From the NCBI RefSeq assembly GCF_029784155.1, contig NC_073692.1, positions 318,451,641-318,515,640 on the forward strand: DNA of 64,000 nucleotides. Reading direction: 5' to 3'. Position 1 is the first letter of the stretch. Each line of letters starts with the position of its first letter. Of this stretch, positions 46,406 through 59,361 are shown piece by piece. The notes under the pieces were generated by a model, which saw nothing but the letters and a program-made list of their open reading frames with translations, was not told the DNA's origin and made no database searches. This DNA is from Uranotaenia lowii. Taxonomy: Eukaryota; Arthropoda; Insecta; Diptera; Culicidae. The position numbers were made by a program, and so were the translations under genes.

Positions 46406-49400
46406 AAAGTCGGTCCACCATACTCAAACAGATGTAGCTTTGCAATTTTCTTGACCATTTTTCACATAACAACTTTTGTTGAGTTGCATAAAGAGTTGAG
46501 TTTAAATTTTCTGACCGTTTATCTACTATTTATATGAGCTACATACATAATGGAAAGTATGAGCAACTTGGAAAAGTCATCAACTAGCCGTCATATACCT
46601 AAATTTGCATGAGTTAATTGTTATGGATTTTGTTTTTGCTTTAACTTCTGAGCTTCTGAATACCTAATTTTCTTATTGAAATGAAAAATTTGAATAATAA
46701 AATAAAGAAGTGAATTCATGCGTTATATTTTTTATTCGCTTTCAAAGCACAAAACAAAAAGGTTTCTGTAAATGATATATGATGTATTTTAAATGAATCA
46801 ACAGATCTTGATCTTCTTAAGAATAAGTTTTACAGTAGGCACTTCAGAAGCGTATGATTTCCGCTGGAAATCAAATTTTCTTATCTTTCTTATCTCATTG
46901 CAGTTTAAGAAATTCGACTTCTGTTTTTTCTGTCATGAATAACATACAAAAAGCGACAAACTTTTAAATCCCAATCTTCGTTTTCGTTTCGATAATAATA
47001 TAAATAAACTTTGACGTTGCATTTCAGTTCTGGGGAACGTAAGGATTTTTCTTGTCGCTTAAGATATTATCTGAGTCGTAGAAAAATCATGAATTCAGGA
47101 TAAAATTTAAATATCGTAAACAAAAATTTAGCTTACAAAAAAAATACTTATAAATAGGTGAAATTGAAATAAAATATAGAAATTCAAATTCAGGAATCTA
47201 CAATTCTTATTATTTAACTTATAAACAAAGTCATATAAGATGTTTTGGCTCATTTTAAATTTAAAGCACTATTATCTATATTTTTTTTCACTTCAAATTT
47301 AGTGAGTGACAACAACACTATCGAAAATGTCCAATGAAAAATGAAATTTATTTCCATAATCATCTTAAAACCATCTTACTTAAAACCATCATTCAAATAT
47401 GAAAAAAAAAAAATCAAACATCAAAAAAAATTTTAAAAATAATTAAAAAAAATTATAGTTAATATATAAAAACAAAAAAAACAGACTTGAAGTTTCAAAT
47501 GCATATTTACTTTCGGGAATTGATAAGAAATTATTCAAAAGTAAATTCCTTATTCTTAGATAAAAAATTGACAAAAATCCATTTAAGGCAGTACAAGTTT
47601 CAATATTTCAGGAACGCCATAAAATTAATACGAAATAATAATAAAAATAAACCTGAATTATAACTAAATGCAGAAAATTTAATTCACAAAAAATCTTATT
47701 AGATCTGATAAGTCTCTTTAAAATTTAAAAGAATTTAAATCAATGTTTTTCATTCAAAAGAAAAATTACACTTGGTTTGGTACAAATATCTATAAAATTT
47801 AAAATTGATCAGTAATGAGTAAAATCGATCTTAAAAAAGTGATCAACAAAACAAATTGCATGACAAATAAGTACAGATTTGAATCTTTTTAAGATTCTTC
47901 AGTTAATCAAGAATTCAGATCATTTCAAGAAATATAAGTTTCCGAAATCGAATGCTTTGAAAAAAAAACAGAAATTCTGCAATTTTAAGAAATTTTACAA
48001 GATAAGATAACAACGATTTCTGATATAATTGAAGAGTGTTTTTTTTTGAGTATTTGATAATTTGGTTGAAGACACTAAACGATTTCACTAATGCTTTGAG
48101 AAATTTCTAGGATTCTATGAAATATTCGGAATTGTTAAAATTCTCTTTTTATACCGAATTCGGAAAAATTGAGAAAAGAGGACATAGGACATAGAAGAGA
48201 AATACCTAATCCAGAAGTAAAAAAATGTGAATATTGTGGCATTGCGCAATCGTTTTCATAATGTAAAGAAAGAAGATTATTCTATTTGTTTATTTTCGGA
48301 ATTTATGATAATTACATTTAATATTTAAAAAAAAATGCTATTTGTTCAAATCATCGTAAAAATTAACATCAAGGTAACATTTTTAAATTTCAATTGAAAT
48401 TTAATGAGCACTGAAAAACTTGTAAGAAATAAATACTTCCAAATTTGGTTTAAAACATTGTAACTACATAATATGGACATATTGAGAAAACATCACAGCT
48501 CAAAATTAAGCTTAAAAGTTGATATCTTCGAATAATTTTTCTCACTTTTCATAAATGATTTTCAAAATCATGATCGATTGGAAAGAGAAGTTAAAAAAAA
48601 TAAAATTAGCAATTTTTTTTTTAATATTTTGAAGGGAAGGTTCCCCATAATTCATTTTTTTTTAAATAAAGATTTGTTTGAAGACTATATATGAATATTT
48701 AAAAACAAAAATGTCATTTTGTCTTTGAAACTAAATAATTTGGAATTGCAAAGCCAAATTTAAAAATTTTAAAATAAATTTGAAAATCTATGCTGGATTT
48801 GAATTTTAAAGGAATTTTTCGTAACACAAATATTATGCAATTTTGAAAACTTATTTATCAAATGTTGTTGATATTTTATTTGAACTTTTTTAAATGTCAA
48901 ACTGAGCATTTAGAAGAATAGAAACATTTAAAAAATATGTAATTATTTTGAATGTGCATTTTGAGTTTTGGAGATGTATATAAATTTGGCAACAAAAATG
49001 TGAATTTAGTTCCTTGTGTTATAAAATTCATAAATCAATTTATACAAAAATGGAATATTAATAAATAATAATAAACCATTTATAGCTTTGAGCTGACTGC
49101 AATAGAAAAATATGTATGCGAGTTTGCTACGAAGACCTCGAAAAATAGTATCCACAACAGAATGAATGGAGAAAAATAAGTAGATCCAAACTCTTTTTTT
49201 GTTTTTCATGAAGGGTAGTCACACAATCAGTTGTCAATGATTGATTTCACTCTTAACTGATTTATTGAAGAACTTCTAAAAGTCATATTTTTAAATCTAG
49301 AGGTGATGTTAAAAAAATTTAGTTTAGAACTCAAATATCGTCCAAAATCACATTTGAAATATAGACACCAAAACTGTACTTATGTTTTAATTTTTCATTG

Positions 49401-51150
49401 GTCAATCAAAACTATCTTCTTATCAGTCGACTATTTTAGGCAGCAAGACCATCACCGTCAAGTTGTGCATCATTTGGTGATTCATGATTTTTGGCATACA
49501 CAGCTGGATTACAAGATTCATAAAAATTCTATCGCTGATGCTGTTTTAAGCTCATCCATATAATAATCATTAAAATTTTAAGTAGAAGCAAGCTTTAGAT
49601 TTGAGGTTTGGAACCCACTCTGAATCAGAAAGTTTGGTTATTTCGATTTCAATTGATTAATACTTTTTTTTGAAAACATTTAAAAATTATACAAAAAACT
49701 GAATAAATTGTACATAGAGACTGAAAAAAAAGACTTTAAACTTTTTTTAATGAATCATTTGTTGAAAACTTGGTTCAACTTGTTTTGTTTCAGTTCAAAT
49801 AAAATTTAAAGTCTAGTATGTGAACTTGGAATTCAATAGAAAATCAATCAAAAGAAAGTTCGGAACGCCTCATACCTCAGAATCTGATCTTGATAATCTT
49901 ATTATAGATGTCAAATAATATTTAAAAATTTAAGAATCGAAACTGATAACAATAATAATAAAACGACATTTTCGAATACTTCTGATGAAAAAATCAGTGT
50001 TAAGCAACCAGTTTCGAATTCAAAGCATTTATTTTCAAACATTTTACTTAAATTGTTTACTTTTTTCAAATATATAGCAACGAAATGAGAATAGTCGAAA
50101 TTTTTGTGAGCTAAGCCCTGAAATGAAGAAGGAAACATTTTACAGATTACTTCAAAATGTTTTTATTCATCTTTATCTCCAAAAATGTGTGAGTTATTTT
50201 CATTCAAAGATTCCTTAGAAAGTTAAGAAGGGATTGTTTTTAAATTACCAGATATTCAAATTACGAAAATTGTCTTTATATCATCAAATGAGTTTTATAA
50301 AATAATACCTATAAACATAAATTTGTTAGAAGTTATCATTATTTTTCTCAAATTTCATATTTTTTAATACACTTCTGATATTGTAAATAAAATTCAAGGG
50401 GAGGGTGATAAGCAATGTGCAGCAAATCTTGAAGACTCATATGAAATTGTTCACTCCCTTTTTCTCGCGTTCTGCATCAGCTCTTTCTAAACGGACGTTT
50501 CTTTCAATTGAATGACTTTGAAATTTTTAAAATTGTATTTATTGTTCTTCTATACCAAAAGACAAACACTTGTTAAACAGCTTTTATATAGAATACCAAG
50601 CTACGGTCTTTGATCATTTTTTTTGTAAATTCTTTATTTGAAACGGCTCATAGCTTTACGCTTCAAGGAGCCATTCGACAAAGTTGTTCAGTGAAAAATT
50701 TCCTTTAAAGAATAAATTAATTTGAATAAAAACCATCAGCAGGCACGGTTCCTCATAAGAAACAAAAATGATGATGATTCAATAGGTACAAAATATTAAA
50801 TTTTCCCATAGAAACCTAAAAGTTCAACTTAACTCATGTCGTTTCTCAACGTCTCTCAAAATTTTTACAAAAATTCATGTTTTGAACCAAATCGAAGCTA
50901 TTTGGACCCCAGGGTTGAGAAATAAAAAAATTACCCCAAATCGACTCAGTCTACTGTTCAAGTCGTGTAAAGAGTTTCGATGTAATACTAAATCAAATAT
51001 CTTTGATTGGCTTACATCTTCAAAAATTACACCAGGTATCGTTACTTTTTTGTTGTTGTTTTTTTTTAATTTGAAAAAAACAATGTTAAAGCGAGGTTGC
51101 TTTTCGTTTACCTTTATCAGATATCGAAGTTGCTAATCCTTTAACGGTTT
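46406..51150. other. Very AT-rich stretch, nothing recognised
   Basis: Almost 5 kb with no frame above 86 codons, no TIRs and no tandem array visible by eye. A plus frame at 49303-49563 is unrecognised and probably chance. Confidence 0.5.
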
Positions 51151-52020
51151 CAATACAATCCCTCTAGCAGACGCTGTCACAAATGGTTGCGATAATCTTT
51201 GCGTACAACAGTTTTAAATGACAGCCCAAATTATCCTCTTGAATGGATAAAATGTACCCAAAGTATTGGCACAGTTCCAGATTGGTGGGTGATCCCTGGA
51301 GACCATCAGACATTGGTAAAACTTGTAAAACACCGATATGCTCATCTCGCTTTCTTCTCATCCCAAGAGCGAAAATTGTTAAAGTCAAAGATATCTCTGC
51401 AATGGAACTGGAAAACCCGTATCATTAATGCGGTATTATAAAGCCATTGAAAACTTTTTACCGGGGAGGATTCGGAAGAGTTTTTAGTCCACCTCGTTTC
51501 CCATTCCACTTTTCTCGAAACATTGTCCCGAGAGAGAAATCATCATCCGAGTCCTCCTATCAAGATGTGTACATCGGCTGGCAAAAGCCTGAAGCCGACA
51601 GCAGCAAAAACCCATAAACATATCTCAATTTTGTATTTGACACTTTTGTCTCAATTTTAGCCCAAAAATCCCAACATGACTTTGTTATCATTTTAATTAG
51701 ATCCCAGGATGTGGGTGGCTCAGATGGTGGCTAGTGGTTGTGGGTGGGCAGTTCGGTTGGAAGAACTTTCGGTCCAGTTTGATACTCTTTTTTTTCGACT
51801 ATCATAATATGTTCCATTCGTTCCACATCTGAAAAGTATGTACGCTCATAGCATATCACCCGAAATGTGGGAAGCCAGCAAAACAAAAAAAAAACAGTCG
51901 TGCGTTAGATTAAAACAATAATTTTTCATTTTTATCTCGGGCATGTCAGGGCTTCTCCCCTAGTGGCATAAATAAGCAATTTATCGTCTTGATGGGTCTA
52001 GTCCAGCTGTTTACTTCTAC
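51151..52020. other. Higher-GC unique island, product unknown
   Basis: Mixed-composition sequence with frames of 61-80 codons on both strands that overlap each other, none recognised. Probably unique host DNA. Confidence 0.35.
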
Positions 52021-53112
52021 ATGCAGCTTGATTTTGTTTTGTACATGAGTTACATAGTAGGATGTATTATTATTTGATTTTAGGAAAGCTGGCATTGTAG
52101 CAAGTGCGTATACACTGTTTTTTAGCTTGAATCCTAAAACCGAAATTTTTAAAAATTGTTAAGAATTTATAGACGCATTTGAGAAAGTTTAAAATGTCCA
52201 TTCAAAACGAACATTAATGTGTGACTATAGTGATACGTATGCAAACTATTTCGTTCCATCCGTTGAAATATACGAGCAGCATTCAATGGACTCCTAGCCA
52301 AAAACAACAGACAGCAAATTCCCTTGAAAAAGACCAGCAAAACTGGTCGAAACTTAGGGAATTTAAAAAACCCCAGTTTTCTATCTACATCCAACACCGA
52401 AAAATCCAAATTAAAATTATTATATATCGTTCCCGGTTGAACACATAAACCTTTCCTCAAAATATGGCAAATTCAAACACAGGGTTCTTTATGCTCATGA
52501 AGACCAACTTTGGCCACAGCACAACTCAGAAGTTAAAAAATATGCACTTATGCCTTCAAGAATGATGGCTTTTTTCGAAGATTACGGATGGTTGGGAGTT
52601 CTCCCACCCCACATTGTAAACTCCCTCAAATACGTCAATCCATTGCTCGGGGTTATTTATTAATAAGAATTGTTAAAACAAATAAATCTATTTAATAACT
52701 TTGAATATGAAAATAACAAACAAAATTTCCAAACGGAATGTTTTGTTTTCGATTTTATTTAACATCAAGCTCAAAAACTGTTAATGTTTCATTTAATAAC
52801 AAAACATGATAATATAGAGCCGGTTCGATTTTTGAGATACGCTCAAACATTTTGTGTTGCCATAATCGAACAGTTTTTATCTCAAATTTGTGTTCCACTT
52901 ATTTCTACAAAAAAAAAAAATTAATCATTTTCATTTCCATAATTCTAAGTCGATTTTGATCATTTTTAAGTCATTTTAAATTTTTTCTCGCCATGTGTTC
53001 GGTGCATTTAGCCCTTTTCTTGTTTTATATATCTTATTTTTTTTCTGTCATTTTTAGTCTTTTGTTTGAATTTAATTATATACATTTTCATCTTTTTTGT
53101 CATTTTGGAGTA
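52021..53112. other. AT-rich stretch, no gene seen
   Basis: Overlapping short frames at 52167-52460 on both strands, unrecognised. No repeat ends. Confidence 0.4.
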
Positions 53113-53465
53113 CCGTAAACTGGGGGAACTTTGATCACATTGAAATTTTTGCAAATAATCATCATTTACTAAGCATAAAGTTAATATTTGAAAACTGTTA
53201 ACTAAGTTTGAAAGCCTATAAATTGAGTTACAAATAAGCTAAATTTGGATTTTATTAGGAGCTTTTGATATTACATAAAGTGTAATTTTGAAATCTTGAA
53301 ATATCTGGGTTTTCGAAGGCTTACAAACAAACTTCTCTCCTGATAAAATTAAAGCATTTAGGACCAAAAGATTTGTTTCATGTGAAAGTTCAACTTTTTT
53401 CTTTGTAAAGGTTAAGTTTAAGAGTAGTTTTTATGGTCATTTGGTGATAATTTTTGGATATGGCC
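53113..53465 (+). mobile_element. 'gtaaac-ggggg' TIR element, truncated copy
   Basis: It starts gtaaactgggggaactttga and follows the element at 35476-36232 for about 350 bp, to 'ggtgataatttttggatat'. There it stops exactly where Penelope-derived coding sequence begins at about 53466. The right half is missing. Confidence 0.7.
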
Positions 53466-53970
53466 AGTTTTGCAGGTTTAGGAGAAAAACTGGCCAGATA
53501 TCTAAGGAAATTTGATATTAATGTTGCTTTCCAGCCATTAGACAAAATAAAAAACGTAATTTTCATAAAAACCAAAGATAAAAATCCCAAAAAATAAAAA
53601 CATTAATGTGGTTTACGAAATAAAATGTGGAAAGTGTAAAAAATCATACGTTGGTGAAACGAGCCAATTTTTAGAAAAACGAATCAAACAACATCAAACA
53701 AATGTATCAACGAAACAAATGGGCACTGGTTTAGCACAACACAGCTTAGAAACTGGTCATAATTTCGATTTTGAAAACACCAAAATTTTAGAAAGGGTAG
53801 CAGGATACAACGCAAGAATAACTACAGAAACCTTTTACATTAAACTAAGAGGGGACAGCAATGTTGTAAACAGACAACGAGATTCATGTAATTTTAAAAC
53901 AGCATACGACCCCGTCATTTCCAAATTAACACAGACACTGACACACAAATGTAAACGCAAAACAAACTGA
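53466..53970 (+). pseudogene. Penelope-like GIY-YIG endonuclease domain, frameshifted
   Basis: Translation from 53466 gives 'FAGLGEKLARYLRKF' and 'PLDKIKNVIFIKTKDKNP', aligning with 'PGLSEKVSRVLKNH' and 'PINKIKTCLFTKTKDQIP' of the other Penelope protein. A one-base change in the A run near 53590-53597 shifts the frame. It then continues as 'NVVYEIKCGKCKKSYVGETS' and 'QFLEKRIKQHQTN', the GIY-YIG core, and 'TTETFYIKLRGDSNVVNRQ' toward the end. The RT is missing, so this is a non-functional remnant of the nicking endonuclease. Confidence 0.85.
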
Positions 53971-54069
53971 GCCAGAAAAAATTAGTATAGACGAAAGCCA
54001 GTAATTCGTTAGTTTAAAAAAAAAAATTGTAATTTTAGTAATTATTTGTAATTTAAAATAAATTTTAGT

Positions 54070-54116
54070 GTCCACTGAAGAGGAGCGAATACCAGAGTAG
54101 CTCGAAACGTCTGGAC
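54070..54116 (+). ncRNA. Hammerhead-like RNA motif, second Penelope 3' UTR
   Basis: GTCCA (54070-54074) can pair with TGGAC (54112-54116) as stem I. CTGAAGA is at 54075-54081, with an extra G at 54082. GAGC (54083-54086) pairs with GCTC (54100-54103) as stem II, followed by GAAAC (54104-54108) and GTC (54109-54111). Stem III is only the palindromic ACGT. This is the best-paired of the four instances. Confidence 0.65.
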
Positions 54117-54229
54117 AAATGGTATAAAAACGTTTTTGATTTGTGAAACTCGCCGAAAAACGTGGATAAAATTCAACAACAACAGTTATAGTTATAACAG
54201 AAATATATGAAACCAATATGTCAACCGGT

Positions 54230-54845
54230 TGAGAATGATTAAAAATTCATAATATCATGATTTTGGAGCTGTTATTCAGAGATGTTAAAATCGCGAGTCT
54301 ACATACTCGCACTGTGCCCTTCTTTGCAGAACGATTTTATTTCGTTAAAATCAAACTGCAATGATGCTATCTATAGTTCAACTCGGAAAGCATCAAGAAG
54401 TAAGCTTCGGGTAAACTCGGCAGGAGTAAACAGCAATCGGGGGAAACATCAGCGAAGCAAACGTACAGTTCTGCGAATTCAAAATTCAAAACGTTTTCGT
54501 TCGGCAGCCGAACACATCAATCGGACTACGCATGGGGGCGTGGCTTAAAGTGATAGATACAAGGGAACGGGAAACGAGCGAGAGAAGGGTGCGAGGAATG
54601 TTAACTCGGTCCGTCGGGCAACGATCGCTCGTGTGCATTCGTGTACAGTAAGCTTCGTTCTGTTGTTTCGTTGGTGTGATTTTATTCTTGCGAGGCATGG
54701 AAAACATCAATGCAGAACTGTTCTCTTCGTTTTGTGGGCAATCACGTAATGATTGGAACGAAGATAAAATCAATCTGCACACAACAAGTTAAACTCGGAA
54801 AAAATCAGCCGAATGATTCTATCCGAAGCGAGTTTACACATCGCT
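54230..54845. other. Higher-GC segment of unknown origin
   Basis: Dense in 'aactcgg', 'gaagc' and 'gcgag' words, unlike its AT-rich surroundings, and wedged between a Penelope terminus and a MITE. The composition resembles a transposon leader or promoter region. No homologue is present in the window. Frames of 88 and 98 codons on opposite strands are unrecognised. Confidence 0.3.
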
Positions 54846-54928
54846 GCTGTTATTTAATCTGAATTTTTTTCTCAGAAAAGTTATCTGCAATGTTACCTAT
54901 GGGTTCAATTGATTCCTTGAGATCTAAA

Positions 54929-55195
54929 CACTGACCATACTGACTGGACACTCGATTTCGTTTTCTGGATAATTTTTCCAACAGTACGCCATATCGAGTC
55001 CAGAGTGCGCATCGATCGTTTTGAAGAAATGCTAGCCCAGTTAGGAAATGCCACCCAACTTTAAAAAACTGGCAATTTCTACGATAAAATTGGGCTAAAC
55101 AGGTACATTTTTCCTACAAGGCATTTTTTGTCAAATTTTTCGGGTTCGCCACCGGCCATCGGTATTTCGAACCTACAAAATCTGACAAAAAAACG
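54929..55195 (+). mobile_element. Second copy of the 'cactgacc' MITE, right end missing
   Basis: It begins cactgaccatactgactgg and follows the copy at 8292-8648 closely ('tttcgttttctggataattt', 'gggctaaacagg', 'ggttcgccacc.gcc'), with a small internal deletion near 54977. It ends near 55195 without the right inverted repeat. Confidence 0.82.
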
Positions 55196-55242
55196 GCATG
55201 TTTTTCATCTACATAAATGAATTGTGATTATTGTTTACCATA

Positions 55243-56622
55243 AGGTTGCCAGAATTTTTTTCACTACCATCCGGGCCTAGCAATTCCGGGCATTTTTTTA
55301 AAAAAAACCTGGCAAAATCCGGGCATGGATTTCAATTTTTCAAATCCAAAAACCGGGCAAAATTTAGGTGTTATTATATTTAAAGCAAAGAAAAAATGCA
55401 AAAAAAAAGAAAGTAATATTTTATTAATGTAATTGCAGACTTCCAACAACTTTTTGGCACAATTAAATATTTAAAGGTTTATAAAAGTAAATCAGCGAAA
55501 TTATTTGAAACAACCATTGAAAATTTACATACCGATAATCGATTTTGCTGAAACGTAGGGGAGAGTGGGGTATTGTGGGCCACGGGGAAACGTGGGCCAC
55601 TTTTAATATCTCAGATGTGTGTTGAGATAAAAATCTCGAACTAATTGTCATCGTCGTCGCTTTGCGTGAGCATATATTTCTATATGTTGTTGACCTTAAT
55701 ACGCATCATATGCTTCTTTTATTCATCAAGCTAAAAAAAAATTACATTCATAATTAAAAATACACTCGCTAATTGCGTCCATGGGGAACCTAAAGTTCAT
55801 ATCAAAAATAGGCTCATACGCTTATGATCTTAGTTTTATCATGATCTTTCACGTGGAAAAGGAATATTTGATGAAACATCAATAAGTCACACAAACGCAA
55901 CCAATTTGCAAATCATAGCTTGTGGGGAATCGTGGGCCACACATCTTAAACCATCTATATTTTTATGTTTTTATACACATTCAAAACTTAAAATACGTTT
56001 TCATTATCTGTAAAGTTTTCTTTTTTTTGAAAAATATTTTGTCCATCCTATATCAAGAATTATGCCAAAACGTTCGCGAGCCAGGTTTTGGAATCTATTC
56101 GATCATACACAGCACTCTTTTTAATTTCATCATCTGAAATTGCTTTGAAATAACGAAATGAATTATGAAATCACAGTTTTGGGTCAACTAATAAACTTTG
56201 CATGTTCTTTGGTCAATTTGGGTTTAGTGGCCCACGATTCCCCACCATTTTTTCAAAATCCAAAAAATATAGCTTTTTTAAAACAGTCTGAATTTGGGAA
56301 AAATAACTTATTAAAATTTTTTAAAAAATACCTTATAATTTCTTGAAAATGTAGAAAACCACACCAATTTTAATTTTAATTTTATCTTTTATAATAAAGA
56401 AGTTATGGAACAAAGAAAAAAAGTGGCCCATGATTCCCCACTCTCCCATACTCAAAAACTTTGATTTTTTTTTGGTTTCTTTGTGAAAATTGTTAAAAAA
56501 TCCGGGCAATATCCGGGCTTTTTTCACGATATCCGGGCAACCGGGCCGGACCGGACTTTCTCAAAATTTTGCATCAAATATCCGGGCAAACCCGGATAAA
56601 ACCGGGCAATCTGGCAAGCTTA
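55243..56622 (+). mobile_element. 'ccgggcaa' MITE split by a nested element
   Basis: The left part, 55243 to about 55400 ('aaggttgccagaattttttt', 'tccgggc'), and the right part, about 56500-56622 ('atccgggcaaccgggccgga', ending 'gggcaatctggcaagctta'), are the two ends of one MITE. The 'gtgggccac' element at 55557-56452 sits inside. The end sequences match the family copies at 31.3, 46.0 and 59.7 kb. Confidence 0.75.
55557..56452 (+). mobile_element. 'gtgggccac' DNA-transposon-like element, most complete copy
   Basis: The ends taggggagagtggggtat and ccccactctcccata are inverted partners, with 'gtgggccac' just inside both. It is about 896 bp with no transposase. Other copies: 1-400 (minus) and 35293-35346. 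TA at both extreme ends would fit TA target duplication, as in Tc1/mariner-mobilised MITEs, but this is not proven. Confidence 0.75.
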
Positions 56623-59073
56623 GTTTACCACAAATCGACTTATTTTTATGCACAAGGCAGCATATTTCAAAGTTTTCAAGGGTACAAAGAATCTAAGAGC
56701 TTGTTTTAAATAACATGGACTTTGGGGCCCTGACGGAAAATATGGAATTAATTTTGTTCTATCAGCTCTTGTTTTCGAGATATCTTTCGAAAAAAAGATA
56801 TGTTTTTTTCATAAAAATGTGTAGCTTTTTTTTTGAAAAAAAAGAACATTACAAAGACGTTAAAAATAAAGTTTTTTATTCGTTGATCAACTTTTCCAAA
56901 AACCGCAAGCGATTTTGACCTCTGAGATAAAAATGTATAAAAGATCTATTTTTTTGACAATTTTTCAAAATTCTGGAAAAATACGGGAATTTTGACAAAT
57001 TTTTTATAATGATTTCAACCAAAGTACAATCTGATCGAAGCATAAGTCAAATAATTTGCAATTTTTAACAAAATTATAAAATGGGTTAAAGTTATCAATA
57101 TTGAATTAGGGTTAGTTGCCCTACTTTGGACCCTTTAAGCGGTGGCTTCTGAAAAAGCATGCTTTTCTCATGAATGGACGTGAAGTTTATACTTTTCAGG
57201 AAATTTATTTATAGTTAATGATCTAATCTGCAAGTATCAATGAAAATTTTCGGCATAGGATTCGCCGTTATCGAAAGATTTGGAAAGAAATAGATGATCA
57301 AAATTTCCATCTTTGAACCTACTGTTCCTATTTTGGTACTGAATTGGTTCCTTTCATTGGACCTAGATCTATAATTCCTATAAAAAGTATGATTTTTTGA
57401 AAATAAATATACAAATTCATTAAAAATGCAATCTTTAATCAAATATTATCATAAAAAGTATTACAGATTTTTAACGATTAAAACACTTAAATTTCTGTTA
57501 TGAATATTTCTAACACTTTAACTCCTTGTCGGCTTTATCAGCAGAACAATAGTTGAAACTTTTTTTTGTCTACAAAATTGTAGCTTATTTGTGTAAAGCT
57601 GACAAAAAAATGTTAGAAATGTTTAATAAATATTGATTCTGAACTATGCACCAATTGGAAATTCGCACTTTTTTTTGAATTGTTGGTATTGAAACAAAGT
57701 TTTGGTGGTGATAGGTCTAAAAATGGAACATTAAAGTCAAAAGTCTCCTAAATTTGGACCCATTACAAATTTTCCGGGTTTTCCATTGATTTTCATTTAT
57801 TTTAGGAAAAACAGGTTGTATGGTTCATATTCTTCACAGTGAGAATAATTTCCCTTTAAAATTTGGCTTGGACAGTAAAAAATCGTGATTTTTCCTTATT
57901 CACTCTAGTTTCTCAAAACGCGCCCTACTAATTGAGCTGTCTGATTTACCACTGATGAGGAGGTACATTTTTAAAAACGTTGAAAATTTTATTAGAAAGA
58001 CTTTTTATGGCAAAAAGTGGTATAGTAGGATTCAGGAAGAATAAGAGTTCATTGTGTGCATTGTAGTATCTTTATACTATGCTTGCAAAATAAGTAATTT
58101 ACAATTTCCGGCATTTTAGGACTAAAGTAGGCTCTAGGTCCAAAGAAGAAGCACTCGACCTATTTTCAAAGATTTTTTTGAATGTTGTCGAAAATAGTTT
58201 TAACTGTATCTATCAAAGTTTCTAACATAATGTAGTAGTTATTTTTCAAAGCGTTGTTTTTCTGAAATAGGAATATCAAGGCAAAATCTTATTCCTTTAT
58301 TAAATGAAGCATATTAAATAGGTTCAAAATCTGACGCATGATTTTAAATCCGGATGCTAAAATTGTTTTATCATCAGTAAAGAAAACATAGGCACCAATA
58401 ATAATTGATCATCCATTGAATGCCTGGTAAAAAGTCTCAAAATATTGATTTTGTTGGAAAAATATTATTTTGTCTTTTAGTATTCTATGACCAACGGGGT
58501 TGTAGACAAATTTTAAGAACTATTTTTATCAAAGACTAGAAAATGAGAAATAAAAAGTAATCAGGCCAAAACCAGTCAATCAACATTCTATTTTTCGAAT
58601 TCGAAAAATTTTTGAAGAATGGTTGAAGGATCATATTTCCTCGAATAAAGAATCAACGCTTCATTCATTTCAATCAATTCACATTTTGTTTTCGTTTTTT
58701 GAAATTAATTTTAATTCTTGAACGAATTGAATAGAAATTTGAATTTGCACGCTTTCAGAATCTATAAGAGACGGCGTTTTTCAAAATAGATATGATAAAA
58801 TAAGTAAATGGCATCAATTCTCCGAATCATCCTCTACAGTATTAAGAAAATTCAAGATAAAAGTACAAACCGAGCAAACTAAATACATTTGTATGTTTAT
58901 AGAATACTGAAAAAACGTTTGAATTCTGTTTTGAAAAAGCCAATAATTTTGTTTAAATTTGTTAGCAATTGCATTGAAAGTGTTATACTTAACTTAACAG
59001 GAAATAAAAATATACTTGTTTCTAAAAAGTCAAATTTATCTTTAGAAATTAAGAAAATTATTTATTAAATTTT
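56623..59073. other. AT-rich stretch, no gene seen
   Basis: A weak inverted echo joins 'cctactttggaccc' (about 57120) with 'actaaagtagg' and 'ggtccaaag' (about 58120-58145), perhaps an old element about 1 kb long. No coding region is supported. Confidence 0.4.
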
Positions 59074-59136
59074 TGGAGATTGAAACGGTTTAGTCAGTCA
59101 TTTGTGGGAATAAAAACGAATTATTTTTATTGCTGT

Positions 59137-59172
59137 CCAAACGTTTCGGCCATTTATTGTGGCCTTCTTCAG
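59137..59172 (-). ncRNA. Hammerhead-like RNA motif, third Penelope (minus copy)
   Basis: This is the minus-strand mirror of 59362-59399: CTGAAGA (59166-59172), extra A, GGCC stem, GAAACGTT. The order and the extra base match the other families. Confidence 0.55.
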
Positions 59173-59361
59173 TGGGTAATAATTGTCAGGTCGTTTTAGT
59201 CTAATTTTTGTGGTAATTAAATATTGTAGTTGGAATTTTCTCTGTGAACATGCGTTAAAAATTGAACCGCAACGCTTCACCATTAGATAAACTGTCAGTT
59301 TAACTGTCAATTTACATAATGGTGAAGCGTTGCGACCTGACGACCTGACATTTATTACCCA

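Larger units (their letters stand above)
53466..54175 (+). mobile_element. Second Penelope-like element, 5'-truncated relic
   Basis: This contains the C-terminal coding part (53466-53970), a short 3' UTR with a hammerhead-like motif (54075-54116), and a terminal region around 'gtgaaactcgccgaaaaacg'. It belongs to a different sequence family from the pair at 15-18.7 kb: the proteins align but are clearly diverged. Truncation at the 5' side is typical of these elements. Confidence 0.82.

Noticed and set aside
57110..58150. A 1-kb TIR element bounded by 'ctactttggacc'
   Set aside because: The inverted match is short and imperfect and no target duplication is visible, so it is mentioned only in the stretch description.
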